Positions 1 to 9,745 are shown, counted from the first letter of the stretch. The stretch: DNA of 64,000 nucleotides from Aliidiomarina taiwanensis (GCF_003987015.1 NZ_PIPQ01000003.1:158722-222721); one strand, 5' to 3'. Notes: generated from the sequence alone by a model not told the origin. A program made the numbers and translations.

Positions 1-65
1 GCATCTTTCGGTAAATATAAGTAGGTATCGGGTTTCTTCGTCGACTTAAGAACTGTACACAACAT
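1..65 (-). CDS. ycgL: YcgL family protein, N-terminal fragment (runs off the window)
   Basis: Only the first 21 codons lie in the window. On the minus strand an ATG at 63-65 follows an AAGGA ribosome site nine bases upstream. The peptide starts MLCTVLKS and continues with a KPDTYLYL stretch, which resembles the start of the small gammaproteobacterial YcgL proteins (Cys near the N-terminus, then a TYLY motif). It follows rnd by 38 bases in the same direction, so it is probably co-transcribed with rnd. YcgL has no firmly established function. The assignment rests on about 20 residues and on context. Confidence 0.7.
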   Translation of the reverse strand, partial: MLCTVLKSTKKPDTYLYLPKD

Positions 66-103
66 AAGGGGTATCCTTTTACTCGATCTTAAATACGCGG
101 CTG

Positions 104-1246
104 TTATAAGGCATCCGCAAGGGCTAGTACGGCTTCACCTGCTACCTGGTAACGCCAGCTCGACAACATTTCAGGCTTAGGTACTTGTGCTTTGACAGCA
201 GGATCGGTGAATTTGCTCCACACAAACACCTCATTTATTTGTTTTCTCGACCCAAGTAGCTGCGGTGCCACGCCAGCCTGAGTCGCACGCTCCTTAATTA
301 ACGTTTTGGCCTCTTTAAACCACTTCTTATAACCGCTGTGGTCGTCCAAGCGCGGTATGGCCCGAGGCCATGCTTGCTCTGGTGTGCTAAGCCCCCGTTC
401 TATGGCAGCCAAAATATCTTTCCCGCGCTGCCTTAACACTTTCGGGTGCAACTCTGACACTTCGGCCAACGCTTGTTTGCTCCGTGGTTGTGCATGGGCT
501 ATTTCCGTTAGCACGTTGTCTCGAAGCAAGAACGGCAGGGCAATGTCCTCTTGCTGGGCGCAGCTTAAGCGCCACTTAGCAAGCTCGGCTAATACAGCCC
601 GTTCAACCCCCTGCATTTGCGCATAACCACCTACATCACGCCAAGCAAACTCCGGGTTCGCGACTCGGCTCCGCTTTTCCACCTGAAACGCACATTCTTG
701 CACAAAGAAGTCATATTGAGGCGACTGCTCTATCTGCTTTTTCAGTACCGGGTAAACTTTTGCCAGGTATAAACTATCCGCCGCCGCATATTCCAGTTGC
801 GCCTGTGATAGCGGGCGTTTCAGCCAGTCCGTGCGCGACAGTGACTTGTCTAAAGTCACCCCACACATTTCTTCCACCATGCCTGCATAACCAATTTGCG
901 CACCTTCGTGCAAAAACGACCAGGCAATTTGGGTGTCAAACATTTGTTTTGGTGCGGCGCTACATTTGCGGTTAATAATTTCCAGGTCTTCCCCTGCTGC
1001 ATGCATCACGGTTAACACTTTGTCTTCGCTCAGCAATTCCCATAGGGGGCTCATATCCACATCCAGCAGCGGATCGAGAATCAGCCACTCATCAGCAGCC
1101 CAAAGTTGCACCAGGCCAAGCTTCGCATAGTAGGTCCGAGTTCTTACAAACTCTGTATCGAGAGCGACCCAGCCAACTTCACGGGCTAGATCGCAAAACG
1201 CCACCAAATCTTTGGTGGCGTTAATTAAGCGGAAATTATCTTGCAT
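104..1246 (-). CDS. rnd: Ribonuclease D
   Basis: This is a 380-residue 3'-5' exoribonuclease of the DEDD superfamily, which acts in the cytoplasm to mature tRNA 3' ends. ExoI is visible as DTEF (Asp30, Glu32), ExoII as HAAGEDLEI near residue 85, and ExoIII as EYAAADSLYL near 155. The rest matches an HRDC-like C-terminal region, and the length fits RNase D. The ATG directly abuts the stop codon of fadD with no gap, so translation is probably coupled. The fadD-rnd order is the same as in E. coli. Confidence 0.95.
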   Translation of the reverse strand: MQDNFRLINATKDLVAFCDLAREVGWVALDTEFVRTRTYYAKLGLVQLWAADEWLILDPLLDVDMSPLWELLSEDKVLTVMHAAGEDLEIINRKCSAAPKQMFDTQIAWSFLHEGAQIGYAGMVEEMCGVTLDKSLSRTDWLKRPLSQAQLEYAAADSLYLAKVYPVLKKQIEQSPQYDFFVQECAFQVEKRSRVANPEFAWRDVGGYAQMQGVERAVLAELAKWRLSCAQQEDIALPFLLRDNVLTEIAHAQPRSKQALAEVSELHPKVLRQRGKDILAAIERGLSTPEQAWPRAIPRLDDHSGYKKWFKEAKTLIKERATQAGVAPQLLGSRKQINEVFVWSKFTDPAVKAQVPKPEMLSSWRYQVAGEAVLALADAL

Positions 1247-2908
1247 TCACGACTCTTCTTCTTTTAATGCACGGCGAAGTATTTTGCCCACATTTGTTTT
1301 TGGCAGTTCTTCCCGGAATTCAACCAACTTGGGTACTTTATAGGCGGTTAAATTCTCACGACAATAATCACGCAACTCACGCTCGCTCAGCGAATCGTCT
1401 TTCTTCACCACGAACACTTTGACCACCTCACCCGAGGTTTCGTGCGGCACGCCAATGGCGGCCACTTCCAGCACTTTCGGATGCGCAGCCACGACATCTT
1501 CAATTTCGTTCGGGTACACGTTAAAGCCCGACACCAAAATCATGTCTTTTTTCCGGTCCACAATTTTGAAGAAGCCCTGTTCGTCCACAGTTGCCATATC
1601 TCCCGTAGCAAACCAGCCGTCTTGAATCGCTTCTGCTGTCGCTTCGGGTCGACCTAAGTAACCAGGCATCACTTGTGGGCCTTTTACTAACAGCTCACCT
1701 GGCTCGCCAAGGGGTACTTCCTCACCGTGTTCGTCCACTATTTTCACATCGGTGGACGGCACCGGAATACCAATACTGCCGGTATAAGTTTTTATGTCGT
1801 ACGGATTAATCGACACCACAGGCGCACACTCGGTTAAGCCGTAGCCTTCCAGCAACACACTGCCGGTTACTTTCATCCAGTTTTCCGCTACGGCGCGCTG
1901 TACCGCCATACCGCCACCCAGCGCAACTTTCAGGGAAGAAAAGTCCAGCTCGGCAAAGCCTGGGGTATTCAGTAGCCCATTAAACAAGGTGTTCACTCCT
2001 GGGAAAACCGTTATCTTATGCTTCGCCAGCTCTTTCACAAAACCTGGCATATCCCGTGGGTTGGTAATCAGGACGTTCAAACCACCGTGCTTCATAAAAG
2101 TCAGGCAGTTCGCTGTCAGTGCAAAAATATGGTACAGCGGCAGTGCGGTCACAACGACTTCTTTACCGTCTTCCACCAGTGGGTTCACCACCGCAGACAC
2201 CTGCTCTAAGTTCGCCACCATATTACGGTGGGAAAGCATAGCCCCCTTGGACACACCCGTTGTGCCACCCGTGTACTGTAAGAAGGCTAAATCACTGGCT
2301 ACAACTTCAGGCCGTGTGTAGTTGCACTTCTTGCCACGCTTTAACACCTGATTAAACTGTAATTCATTTTCAAGTTGGTAACTCGGAACCATTTTTTTCA
2401 GGTAGCGAACCGCTAAATTCACCACCCAGCGCTTAGGCGCAGGCAACAAGTCACCTATTTCTGTTACTATAATTTGGTCGAGTTCCACTTCATGCTGAAT
2501 TTTGTCCAAGGTGCAGGCAAAGTTTTTCAAAATAACAATGCCTTTGGCCCCAGAGTCTTCCAGCTGATGCTTCAATTCTCGGGCTGTATACAGGGGGTTT
2601 ACATTCACCGCCACCATGCCAGCTCGCAAAATACCAAATAAAGCTACTGGGTACTGCAGCAAGTTCGGCATCATTAACGCAACCGGGTCGCCTTTCTTCA
2701 GCCCTGTACTTTGCAAGTAGGCAGCGAAATCTTTTGAAAGCTCATCGAGCTCTTTAAAAGAAATATAACGATCCATGTTCACAAAAGCAGGACGCTCAGC
2801 AAAATTTTTGCTACTTTCTTCAAAAATGTCTAATAGCGACGAATAATGATCAGGATCAATTTCGTTCGGTACCCCAGTTGGGTAACGTTTCTGCCATATC
2901 TTTTCCAC
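1247..2908 (-). CDS. fadD: Long-chain fatty acid-CoA ligase
   Basis: This 553-residue adenylate-forming enzyme activates long-chain fatty acids with ATP and CoA for beta-oxidation at the inner membrane. The AMP/P-loop motif [12 protein letters not shown] lies at about residues 212-223. The second core motif GYGLTE is near 350, the hinge WFATGD near 430, and the C-terminal catalytic lysine sits in the NVGKILRR context. Length and motifs match E. coli FadD. The 121 bases upstream separate it from the hydrolase gene and should hold its promoter, though I could not identify a convincing FadR operator there. Confidence 0.95.
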   Translation of the reverse strand: MEKIWQKRYPTGVPNEIDPDHYSSLLDIFEESSKNFAERPAFVNMDRYISFKELDELSKDFAAYLQSTGLKKGDPVALMMPNLLQYPVALFGILRAGMVAVNVNPLYTARELKHQLEDSGAKGIVILKNFACTLDKIQHEVELDQIIVTEIGDLLPAPKRWVVNLAVRYLKKMVPSYQLENELQFNQVLKRGKKCNYTRPEVVASDLAFLQYTGGTTGVSKGAMLSHRNMVANLEQVSAVVNPLVEDGKEVVVTALPLYHIFALTANCLTFMKHGGLNVLITNPRDMPGFVKELAKHKITVFPGVNTLFNGLLNTPGFAELDFSSLKVALGGGMAVQRAVAENWMKVTGSVLLEGYGLTECAPVVSINPYDIKTYTGSIGIPVPSTDVKIVDEHGEEVPLGEPGELLVKGPQVMPGYLGRPEATAEAIQDGWFATGDMATVDEQGFFKIVDRKKDMILVSGFNVYPNEIEDVVAAHPKVLEVAAIGVPHETSGEVVKVFVVKKDDSLSERELRDYCRENLTAYKVPKLVEFREELPKTNVGKILRRALKEEES

Positions 2909-3029
2909 AGTATTAGCTCCTGCTCTCGTTATTCTTATCTTTGTTCAGTTCAGTGTAGCAAGGCCTTAGAGGCCCCTAGCTAGTTCATGAGAAATATTTT
3001 GACACATACGACCAGTGAATCCTAGTTTC

Positions 3030-3887
3030 TCAGTTCAGCCGACGAAGAAATGCGTTTATTTCCTTCGCAACCTGTTCCGGGTATTCTAAATGCACATGGT
3101 GTCCGCCGCTCAGTTCCACCTGCTCAAAATGCGTCAAGGTTCCTGACCATTGCTGTACGGCCCGTGTCAACTCAGGAAACCCTTGCTCTCCTCGAATAAG
3201 CTGCACAGGACATTGAATACCTGCCATCAAGTCATTGGCTTGCTCCAATGTGAAGCGAAATGGCGAGCCCAGTCGCACCCGAGGGTCAACCCGCCAACTC
3301 CAACCACCTTCCACAGGCATTAAATTGCGCTCGACAATGCCAACAATTTGCGCCGGTGTCACCTGACTTGTTTCCGCTCGCACCCGAATAATGCGTTCTT
3401 TGTCTGGGTATACGGGTGCGCGTTTGCTCGCTAACTCACGTCGCTGCACCAAGGCTTTCTTTAACTTTTCCCGTGTTTCTTCCGCCTTGAAGGTCAGCAT
3501 ACCAAACCCTTCTATCAGGCTCATGGCAGCAATTCGTTCAGGCATCACACTCGCCACCAACTGGCTAATAAACGCGCCCATGCTGTGTCCAATTAAATGC
3601 ACCTGTTGCCAGTCGTATTGCTCGATAAGGGCAATAATATCTGCTGCCCATTCAATAAAGTAATACGCAGCCCCTGCAGATCTGTGGCTCGACAAGCCAT
3701 GTCCAGGAAAGTCCAGGGCTAATAAAGGGTGCGTGTCTAAGTGTGGCCAAAGAGGCGCAAAACTTGCCGCATTATCCAGCCAGCCATGTAAGGCCAGGGT
3801 AGGTGTTTCTATTTGCTCAAGCGGGGTCGATGTAGAGCTGAAGCCCGCAAGCTCCAGCTCGTTGATGTGAATTGAAATGGGGATCAT
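3030..3887 (-). CDS. Alpha/beta-fold hydrolase
   Basis: This 285-residue protein has the alpha/beta hydrolase layout: an HGW oxyanion segment near residue 34, the nucleophile elbow GHSMGA with Ser102, and a late GGHHVHLEYP segment carrying the likely catalytic His. No signal peptide is seen, so it is probably cytoplasmic. Its ATG overlaps the stop of the upstream lipoprotein gene by four bases (ATGA), which implies translational coupling. In E. coli the neighbouring yeaY and fadD are adjacent, so this gene is an insertion into a conserved order. The substrate is unknown; an esterase or acyl-CoA thioesterase linked to fadD is only a guess. Confidence 0.85.
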   Translation of the reverse strand: MIPISIHINELELAGFSSTSTPLEQIETPTLALHGWLDNAASFAPLWPHLDTHPLLALDFPGHGLSSHRSAGAAYYFIEWAADIIALIEQYDWQQVHLIGHSMGAFISQLVASVMPERIAAMSLIEGFGMLTFKAEETREKLKKALVQRRELASKRAPVYPDKERIIRVRAETSQVTPAQIVGIVERNLMPVEGGWSWRVDPRVRLGSPFRFTLEQANDLMAGIQCPVQLIRGEQGFPELTRAVQQWSGTLTHFEQVELSGGHHVHLEYPEQVAKEINAFLRRLN

Positions 3888-4555
3888 TCTTGCTTTAAAG
3901 CTCTTTGCGAGCTTCTCAACTCTTCTCGTGAACTCGACATAGGGCGCGGTCTATTGTCCTGCGCCCCTGAGTTAGACTTACTGCCGCTGTCTTGGTGACG
4001 CACACGGATAGTGCCTGGCATATAAAATGGATGACGATAGTAAGGCGACCCAAAACCGTAGTACATCATGACATCCACTTGCTGAGTTTCGTCTTGCACC
4101 CGCCATAAGTGCACCCCTTTGCTTTCTATCACTGGAAAGTCATAAACAAACTCACCAATTTTGTCGGTTTCCTTGCCCACATAGGTGCCATACACAGTGA
4201 CTGAACGACCCGCAGTAAACACATCTGGGTCCACAAATCCATTCACCCGAATGCGGAACCGGCCTGCGCTTTGTTCATTGACCACAGGGCGGCCCGAGCC
4301 TTTTAAGGCCATTTGCACCACCTCAATGGTGGACGTGGTTTCCGTATTGGTCACCTCAGCCACGACTCCTCCCCAACGGGCAAGCTGCCCAACACCTTGT
4401 TCTTCGGTATTGATTGCTTGGGTAAAGGGTAGTAATGCAGCAGCGTCGTCAGCGCGAATATTTTCAGGCATTCGGCTTGCGCACGCGCTCAGCGTTAAGC
4501 CCGCTAAAGCAACAAGCACGACCCGTAAAAAAGAGTATTTTACATTGGAGAACAT
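3884..4555 (-). CDS. yeaY: Slp/YeaY-family outer membrane lipoprotein
   Basis: This 223-residue protein starts with a basic-hydrophobic signal ending in the lipobox LSAC, so Cys25 is the predicted lipidated residue. The body carries features of the Slp (starvation-inducible) family, including the WGGVV segment near residue 62, the VYGTYVGKE region and an HLWRV motif. It is predicted to be anchored in the outer membrane facing the periplasm. It sits 13 bases after tsaB, as yeaY does in E. coli. The C-terminus is Ser/Arg/Gln-rich and looks disordered. The biological role of this family is poorly defined. Confidence 0.85.
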   Translation of the reverse strand: MFSNVKYSFLRVVLVALAGLTLSACASRMPENIRADDAAALLPFTQAINTEEQGVGQLARWGGVVAEVTNTETTSTIEVVQMALKGSGRPVVNEQSAGRFRIRVNGFVDPDVFTAGRSVTVYGTYVGKETDKIGEFVYDFPVIESKGVHLWRVQDETQQVDVMMYYGFGSPYYRHPFYMPGTIRVRHQDSGSKSNSGAQDNRPRPMSSSREELRSSQRALKQE

Positions 4556-4568
4556 GGTGTTACCTCCG

Positions 4569-5282
4569 TCATTCGTTTCCCCGACCCGGCAGTTTCTGCC
4601 AAGTCACTTCATTTCGTACATAATGCACTTCGAAGGCTTCAGCAGCAACCGCTTTACCTTCCCTAAACATGGCGGCACCTAACACCAGCATATCCTCTGC
4701 ATGGGGTAAACGCACCTCCGTTTGCTGAACCTGTACGCCCTCTTGGCTGAGTTTTTCTAGCAAGTCTGGGTATGCAGCAAACCCTGTGCCTACCGCATGC
4801 CAAACTCTCTCCGTTTGCTCTTCTTGGTGAGGCAAGGTCACTGCTTGGGGGGCCGCCACCTGCTCTTCCGTTACCGGCTGCATCACACCGCCGACATTTC
4901 TATAGTAAGCATAGTAAACCTCGCCCATGCGTGCATCTATGGCCGCTAGTACGGCTTCAGCACCCAGCAGGCGGTGGGCTTGTTGGGCCATGGCTTGCAA
5001 GCTCGACACCCCGACCACTGGCAGGTTTTGACTAAAAGCCAAGCCTTGGCCAATGCCTGCGGCAATTCGAACCCCAGTAAAGCTGCCAGGGCCTCGGCCT
5101 ATCACTAAGCCGTCTAAGTCTGCTAACGACATGTCCGCTTCGGCCAGTACTTCTTGCACAAAAGGAAGAATAAGCTGCGCATGTTGTCGGGGGGCTTCTT
5201 CACCCCGCACCACAGGCTCCGCTTTTGTATTCACCGCTGCAGAGCAAAACTCCGTTGCTGTGTCTAATGCTAATAATCGCAA
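4569..5282 (-). CDS. tsaB: tRNA threonylcarbamoyladenosine biosynthesis protein TsaB
   Basis: This 237-residue ASKHA-fold protein begins MRLLALDTATE, the typical N-terminal strand of TsaB. The segment GRGPGSFTGVRIA near residue 63 is the family signature. TsaB pairs with TsaD and TsaE to install t6A at position 37 of ANN-decoding tRNAs in the cytoplasm. It lacks the metal-binding histidines of TsaD, as expected. It lies between yoaA (51 bases upstream) and the YeaY lipoprotein, matching the E. coli order. Confidence 0.95.
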   Translation of the reverse strand: MRLLALDTATEFCSAAVNTKAEPVVRGEEAPRQHAQLILPFVQEVLAEADMSLADLDGLVIGRGPGSFTGVRIAAGIGQGLAFSQNLPVVGVSSLQAMAQQAHRLLGAEAVLAAIDARMGEVYYAYYRNVGGVMQPVTEEQVAAPQAVTLPHQEEQTERVWHAVGTGFAAYPDLLEKLSQEGVQVQQTEVRLPHAEDMLVLGAAMFREGKAVAAEAFEVHYVRNEVTWQKLPGRGNE

Positions 5283-5333
5283 GAAAAACCTCTCAAAATG
5301 AGTACTTATACTTAGGGGCTATTGTACCAGACT

Positions 5334-7253
5334 TTATGCTTCCGGCTCACGGCCTAAAAACGCCAATGCCTTACCCAAGGAGCGCGTTCGCCCCATGGGA
5401 GGCAAGCTTGCTAAAAACAATTTGCCGTAGTGGCGGGTCACTAGTCGGTTATCACAAATAATCAGCACTCCTTCGTCGTTTACCGAACGTACAAGCCGAC
5501 CGGCCCCTTGTTTCATAGCTAAAATAGCTTGTGGCAACTGCACTTCTGCAAACGGGTCTCTACCTCGCTTACGGCAGTCTTCCACCTGTGCTTGCAATAA
5601 AGGGTCGTCAGGCGAGGCAAAGGGCAATTTGTCAATCAGCACACAACGTAACGCGCTTCCGGCCACATCCACCCCCTCCCAAAAAGAGCTGGTACCCAAT
5701 AACACAGCGTCCCCGGCCTCGGTGAAAGCCTCCATCAGCTCACGCTTCGACGTGGTGCCTTGCACCAACAAGGGCCGTTCTATCCGGTCTGCCAGTCGTT
5801 TCGCTACTGCCTGCAGCATGCGGTGGCTGGTAAACAGAATGAAACTACCACCATAGTTATGCTCCGCTATTTGTAAGGTTATTTCTGTCAGCGTTTCCAC
5901 CATGCTGCGCTCGTGGGGCTCAGGCAGATAACGTGGTAAACACAACAGCGCTTGCTCTGCGAAGTTAAAAGGGCTTTCCAACTGCAGGGTTTGTGGGCTT
6001 TCTAAGCCTAAACGTTGATTAAAGTAATCAAAACGGTTGTTCACCGTTAAGGTGGCCGAGGTGAATACCCAACGTGCTTCCTGCTCTGCCATGGCTCGGC
6101 TAAAGGGCTCTGCCACCGAAAGAGGAGTGCGATGAAAACTGACATGGTAGCGGGTACTTTCATACCAAAAACTATAGCCCGTGCGTTCCACCGACAATAC
6201 GTCTTCGAAGCGTTTTACAATCAACTCCAAGCGCTCAATAATATTGTCTAAACCTTTGTCGCGGCCCACATGGGTATTACAAATACGCAATAGGTTGTCT
6301 AATTTTTCCTGCAACTCCGACACACTGTTCGTCACTTTGTCGCTGTCTAACGCCTGACGCAAGTTGCCTCGCTCTGGGTCTATATTAAACTGAAGCCGCA
6401 GGTCTTTGGCGGTGCGCTCTACCTGCTGTGCCATTTGCGACATGGCGCGGGCATCCTTAAGCGCCGTCATATACACAGCTTCTATGTCTTTACATAACTC
6501 CGTTACCTGCCGGGTCGACACTGTGTCACTAAAATACTGGCTGGCAATTTCTGGCAACTGGTGCGCTTCATCAAACACCACCAAATCGGCTTCCGGAATA
6601 AGTTCACCAAAGCCTGTGTCCTTCAGCACCAAGTCGGCACAAAATAAATGATGGTTCACCACCACCACGTCCGCTTCTAATGCCGCTTTGCGCGCATGCA
6701 CCAAATGGCATTCGTCATAATGAGGACAGTCTCGACCTAAGCAGTTGTCTTGTGTACTGGTCACAAAGGGAAGAATGGCAGCCCCTTCAGGCAAGGCTGA
6801 CAATTCACCTATATCACCGGTTTTGGTTTCATTGGCCCACATTCGCACGACTTTTAATTGCTTCATGGCGTCTTGGCTGCCACCTTGCGGATGGGCGCTA
6901 AACTGGGCTAAGCGCTGTATACATAAGTAGTTAGAACGACCTTTTAACAGAGTCACTACTTTTTCTGGCCCCAACACTTCACGTAGCCGCGGCATGTCTC
7001 TATGATAGAGCTGCTCTTGCAGATTACGGGTTCCCGTTGACAGTATGACTTTACCGGTGCCCAGCAAGGCCGGGGCTACATAGGCAAAGGTTTTACCTGT
7101 GCCGGTTTCAGCTTCAACCACCAGCTGATCCCCTGCTTTTTTCAGCCCCTGAATGGCCGTCGCCATTTGCAGCTGAGCATCGCGGGGTTGAAAGTCAGGT
7201 AGTGCTTTACTTAGCGCGCCATCGGCGCGAAAAACATCAGATATACGGCTCAT
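5334..7253 (-). CDS. yoaA: ATP-dependent DNA helicase YoaA (DinG/XPD family)
   Basis: This 639-residue superfamily 2 helicase of the XPD/DinG type is involved in DNA damage tolerance. Walker A is ETGTGKT (Lys54) and the DEAH box lies near residue 228. Four cysteines between about residues 110 and 180 (NYLC, DNCLGRDC, YDEC) form the expected iron-sulphur cluster site. Motif VI is visible as QGAGRLVR near residue 560. E. coli YoaA works with the HolC (chi) subunit. The length fits YoaA rather than the longer DinG. It heads the run yoaA-tsaB-yeaY, divergent from the kinase gene across only 38 bases. Confidence 0.93.
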   Translation of the reverse strand: MSRISDVFRADGALSKALPDFQPRDAQLQMATAIQGLKKAGDQLVVEAETGTGKTFAYVAPALLGTGKVILSTGTRNLQEQLYHRDMPRLREVLGPEKVVTLLKGRSNYLCIQRLAQFSAHPQGGSQDAMKQLKVVRMWANETKTGDIGELSALPEGAAILPFVTSTQDNCLGRDCPHYDECHLVHARKAALEADVVVVNHHLFCADLVLKDTGFGELIPEADLVVFDEAHQLPEIASQYFSDTVSTRQVTELCKDIEAVYMTALKDARAMSQMAQQVERTAKDLRLQFNIDPERGNLRQALDSDKVTNSVSELQEKLDNLLRICNTHVGRDKGLDNIIERLELIVKRFEDVLSVERTGYSFWYESTRYHVSFHRTPLSVAEPFSRAMAEQEARWVFTSATLTVNNRFDYFNQRLGLESPQTLQLESPFNFAEQALLCLPRYLPEPHERSMVETLTEITLQIAEHNYGGSFILFTSHRMLQAVAKRLADRIERPLLVQGTTSKRELMEAFTEAGDAVLLGTSSFWEGVDVAGSALRCVLIDKLPFASPDDPLLQAQVEDCRKRGRDPFAEVQLPQAILAMKQGAGRLVRSVNDEGVLIICDNRLVTRHYGKLFLASLPPMGRTRSLGKALAFLGREPEA

Positions 7254-7291
7254 AAAACAAATGTGTTAGGCTTAGGGCTCTCAAATTAAAA

Positions 7292-9292
7292 ATGACATAT
7301 AGGGTTACACGCATGGTCCGTTGCTGCAAGCAACTCCGCTTCGCATTATTACTTCTTTTTGTCAGTTATGTCGTCGGCTTTCAGGCGCAAGCCATTGAAG
7401 CGAACAACATTTCCGACGACGAGCTACGCGCAGGCTATCTAACGGCTGTGATGCGCTATATCACGTGGCCAGACGAACCCGAGCGCCAGCAGCTCGTTAT
7501 TGGTACTTTAAATGCGGGCTCCGTCAATGCGGCACTGCAAAGCACACCGTTACCTCGTATCCGTGGTATGCAAGTGCAACTGCGCGAAATTCACCGCATT
7601 ACCCAGGTGGCTGAAGTAGACGTGCTCTATGTGGGCTCCCGCGCCGCTTCTCAGTTGCGCACCCTCGACCCCATTGCCCGCAATCATAATATTCTGCTTG
7701 TAACCGAAGGCGTTGTGGGCCGTGAAGAAGTCATGATCAACCTTATTTCTTCGCGCCAAAGTCGCTTTAGCTTTCAAGTCAATACCGACAAAATTCAAGA
7801 CGCTGGCTTAGCGCCTTCAGAAAACCTTATTCGCATTAGTGGCCTAGAACTTGAAATGGTCGTTGCCTATCGCCGCAAACAACAAGAGTTACAACAGGTC
7901 CGCGCCCAACTAACAGAGCTTGAGCAAGCCCTGCATAGCAATGAGCAGCGCCAAAACTCGTTGCAAGAGCGAGTTGCCATGCTGGAAGCAGGCATTGAAG
8001 AGCGCGACTCCGTGCTACGGGCCCAAGCGGGCTCTTTAGAAGACAAGCAGCAGGTGATGGACTCGCAACAAACCACCTTGAACCGATTACTGCAAGAACT
8101 CGATGAGCAACGCATGCGGCTTTTCTCGCGGGAAGAGCAGCTGGCCATTATTCAACGCAACCTTGCCAATGCTGAACGTGCCCTTGCCGCCCACCAGGCT
8201 GAACTCGAGTATAAAGAGCGTCAGTTACAAGAAAAGCAACTTGAGAGTGACGCTTTAGCCGAGCGGATCGCTATTAACCGCAGTACGCTTGCCACACAGC
8301 AACAAGTATTACGCGACCAGCGAGCCGCTATTGCAGAACAGGTGTCCTTATTAGAAAGCCGCGAAGAAACCATTAACAAGCAACGTGAGCTGCTGATGTA
8401 TGTGGGCATTGGCTTTTTTATTGCCCTCATCTTCGCCTTGCTCAGTATTTTGCTTTATTACAATAAACGCAAAACAGCTGCACAGCTTATGCAGGCCCTC
8501 GACGAGCTACACGACGCCCAGGACAAACTCGTTGAGGCTGAAAAAATGGCCGCCTTAGGTAACCTGGTCGCGGGTGTCGCTCATGAGGTCAATACACCTC
8601 TTGGCGTAGCACTGACAGCCACCACCATGCTGAACGACGGTCGCCAGCAGCTTGTTAGCACCATAGAGCAAGGCAAGCTAAGTAAGTCACAGCTCGACAA
8701 GTTTTTAACCAAAGCGGCCGAGTCCTTGCAACTGACCGAGCGGAATTTGGAACGGGTCGCGCGCCTTATTAGCAACTTCAAACAAGTTGCCGTGGAGCAA
8801 ATGGTCACCGAGCGACGGGAAATAAACCTAGAAGAATACTTAGAAGAAGTGATGTCCACTTTATCCATTGAGCTACGCCGCGTAGGGGTTACTTATACCA
8901 TTGAAAGTGACCCAAACATTACCATGCTCACCACGCCGGGGGCCATGGCGCAAATTTTTACCAACTTAACCACCAACGCCATACGCCACGCTTTCGATGG
9001 CCAAGGCGGTACCCTCACCATACGGGCTAAAAAAGCGCCGGGCGACAATATTCATATTGAATTTTGTGACGATGGGACAGGTATGGATGAAGAGGTACTT
9101 GGTAAACTATTCGACCCCTTCTTTACCACGCGCCGTAATGACGGCGGCACAGGCTTAGGAATGTCGATTGTGTACAACTTGGTGCGACAAAAACTACATG
9201 GCGACATTCACGTAAGCAGTGAACCTAACAAAGGCACCTGTTTTACCTTAGATATGCCGCGCGTAACACACCCCGTGGCTGCCACACAGTAG
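7292..9292 (+). CDS. YfiR-domain sensor histidine kinase (membrane)
   Basis: The 666-residue protein begins with a basic segment and a hydrophobic stretch (about residues 16-35) acting as a signal or anchor. Residues of about 40-185 resemble the periplasmic YfiR/DUF4154 domain, with features such as MRYITWP and LLVTEGVV. A long Gln/Glu-rich coiled coil (about 190-365) leads into a membrane segment at about 369-391. The HisKA box GVAHEVNTPLG carries the phosphorylatable His431. The ATPase domain follows, with N562, the DDGTGMDEE box near 593 and a GGTGLGMS box near 625. An ATG at 7313 is an alternative start. No receiver domain and no adjacent regulator gene are present. The signal it senses is unknown. 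Confidence 0.88.
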   Translation: MTYRVTRMVRCCKQLRFALLLLFVSYVVGFQAQAIEANNISDDELRAGYLTAVMRYITWPDEPERQQLVIGTLNAGSVNAALQSTPLPRIRGMQVQLREIHRITQVAEVDVLYVGSRAASQLRTLDPIARNHNILLVTEGVVGREEVMINLISSRQSRFSFQVNTDKIQDAGLAPSENLIRISGLELEMVVAYRRKQQELQQVRAQLTELEQALHSNEQRQNSLQERVAMLEAGIEERDSVLRAQAGSLEDKQQVMDSQQTTLNRLLQELDEQRMRLFSREEQLAIIQRNLANAERALAAHQAELEYKERQLQEKQLESDALAERIAINRSTLATQQQVLRDQRAAIAEQVSLLESREETINKQRELLMYVGIGFFIALIFALLSILLYYNKRKTAAQLMQALDELHDAQDKLVEAEKMAALGNLVAGVAHEVNTPLGVALTATTMLNDGRQQLVSTIEQGKLSKSQLDKFLTKAAESLQLTERNLERVARLISNFKQVAVEQMVTERREINLEEYLEEVMSTLSIELRRVGVTYTIESDPNITMLTTPGAMAQIFTNLTTNAIRHAFDGQGGTLTIRAKKAPGDNIHIEFCDDGTGMDEEVLGKLFDPFFTTRRNDGGTGLGMSIVYNLVRQKLHGDIHVSSEPNKGTCFTLDMPRVTHPVAATQ

Positions 9293-9307
9293 CCACAACC
9301 CGCGTTG

Positions 9308-9610
9308 CTACGCGTAGGTGTCTAAGTTGCGTCCTTTGTTGCTCGCGCCTTCTATGCCTGTGTCTGTTTCGTCGGGGCTTTCTTTCTCGGCGCTCTGCTG
9401 TTGCCCTTGCTGTCGCTTTTTTCGCTGCTCTTGCTGCTTGCGCTGACGCTCTTCTATACGGGCTTGTTGAGTATCATCATTGGCCTCATCGCCCGCCACG
9501 CCTTTTATTTTTTGTTTCTTCTGCAACTGACTCACACGATCCAAGCCGCTTTCCACCGCAACTGTGGTGTTACGAGGCAACAAAGGGAAGATGAGATCTT
9601 CACTGGCCAT
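9308..9610 (-). CDS. Small charged hypothetical protein
   Basis: This 100-residue ORF is preceded by a strong AGGAG ribosome site eight bases before its ATG, which supports real translation. The first 30 residues include a short hydrophobic patch. The centre (about residues 45-80) is a Gln/Arg/Lys/Glu-rich stretch likely to be helical or disordered. There is no signal peptide, no cysteine and no domain I recognise. It is convergent with the kinase gene (15-base gap) and divergent from the his operon. The function is unknown. Confidence 0.65.
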   Translation of the reverse strand: MASEDLIFPLLPRNTTVAVESGLDRVSQLQKKQKIKGVAGDEANDDTQQARIEERQRKQQEQRKKRQQGQQQSAEKESPDETDTGIEGASNKGRNLDTYA

Positions 9611-9715
9611 GGGGCGCTCCTTTTCTCAGTTATATAAATAAGTTTACCTTATATCGGCCGTTCTGGCGAAAAAACAAGCAGCAAGCGCTTTTTGCCATTT
9701 TCTTTTTGATTTTTC

Positions 9716-9745
9716 TTTACAGACTGAATTTGCTTCTGCTAGCAT
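9716..9745 (+). promoter_or_regulatory. Predicted sigma-70 promoter of the his operon
   Basis: TTTACA at 9716-9721 and TAGCAT at 9740-9745 are separated by 18 bases, about 40 bases before the leader peptide start. The spacing and distance fit a his promoter. The hexamers are imperfect, so the position is a prediction. Confidence 0.55.

Noticed and set aside
2909..3029. FadR operator upstream of fadD
   Set aside because: Only a half-site-like GACCAGT is visible, without the second arm of the palindrome.
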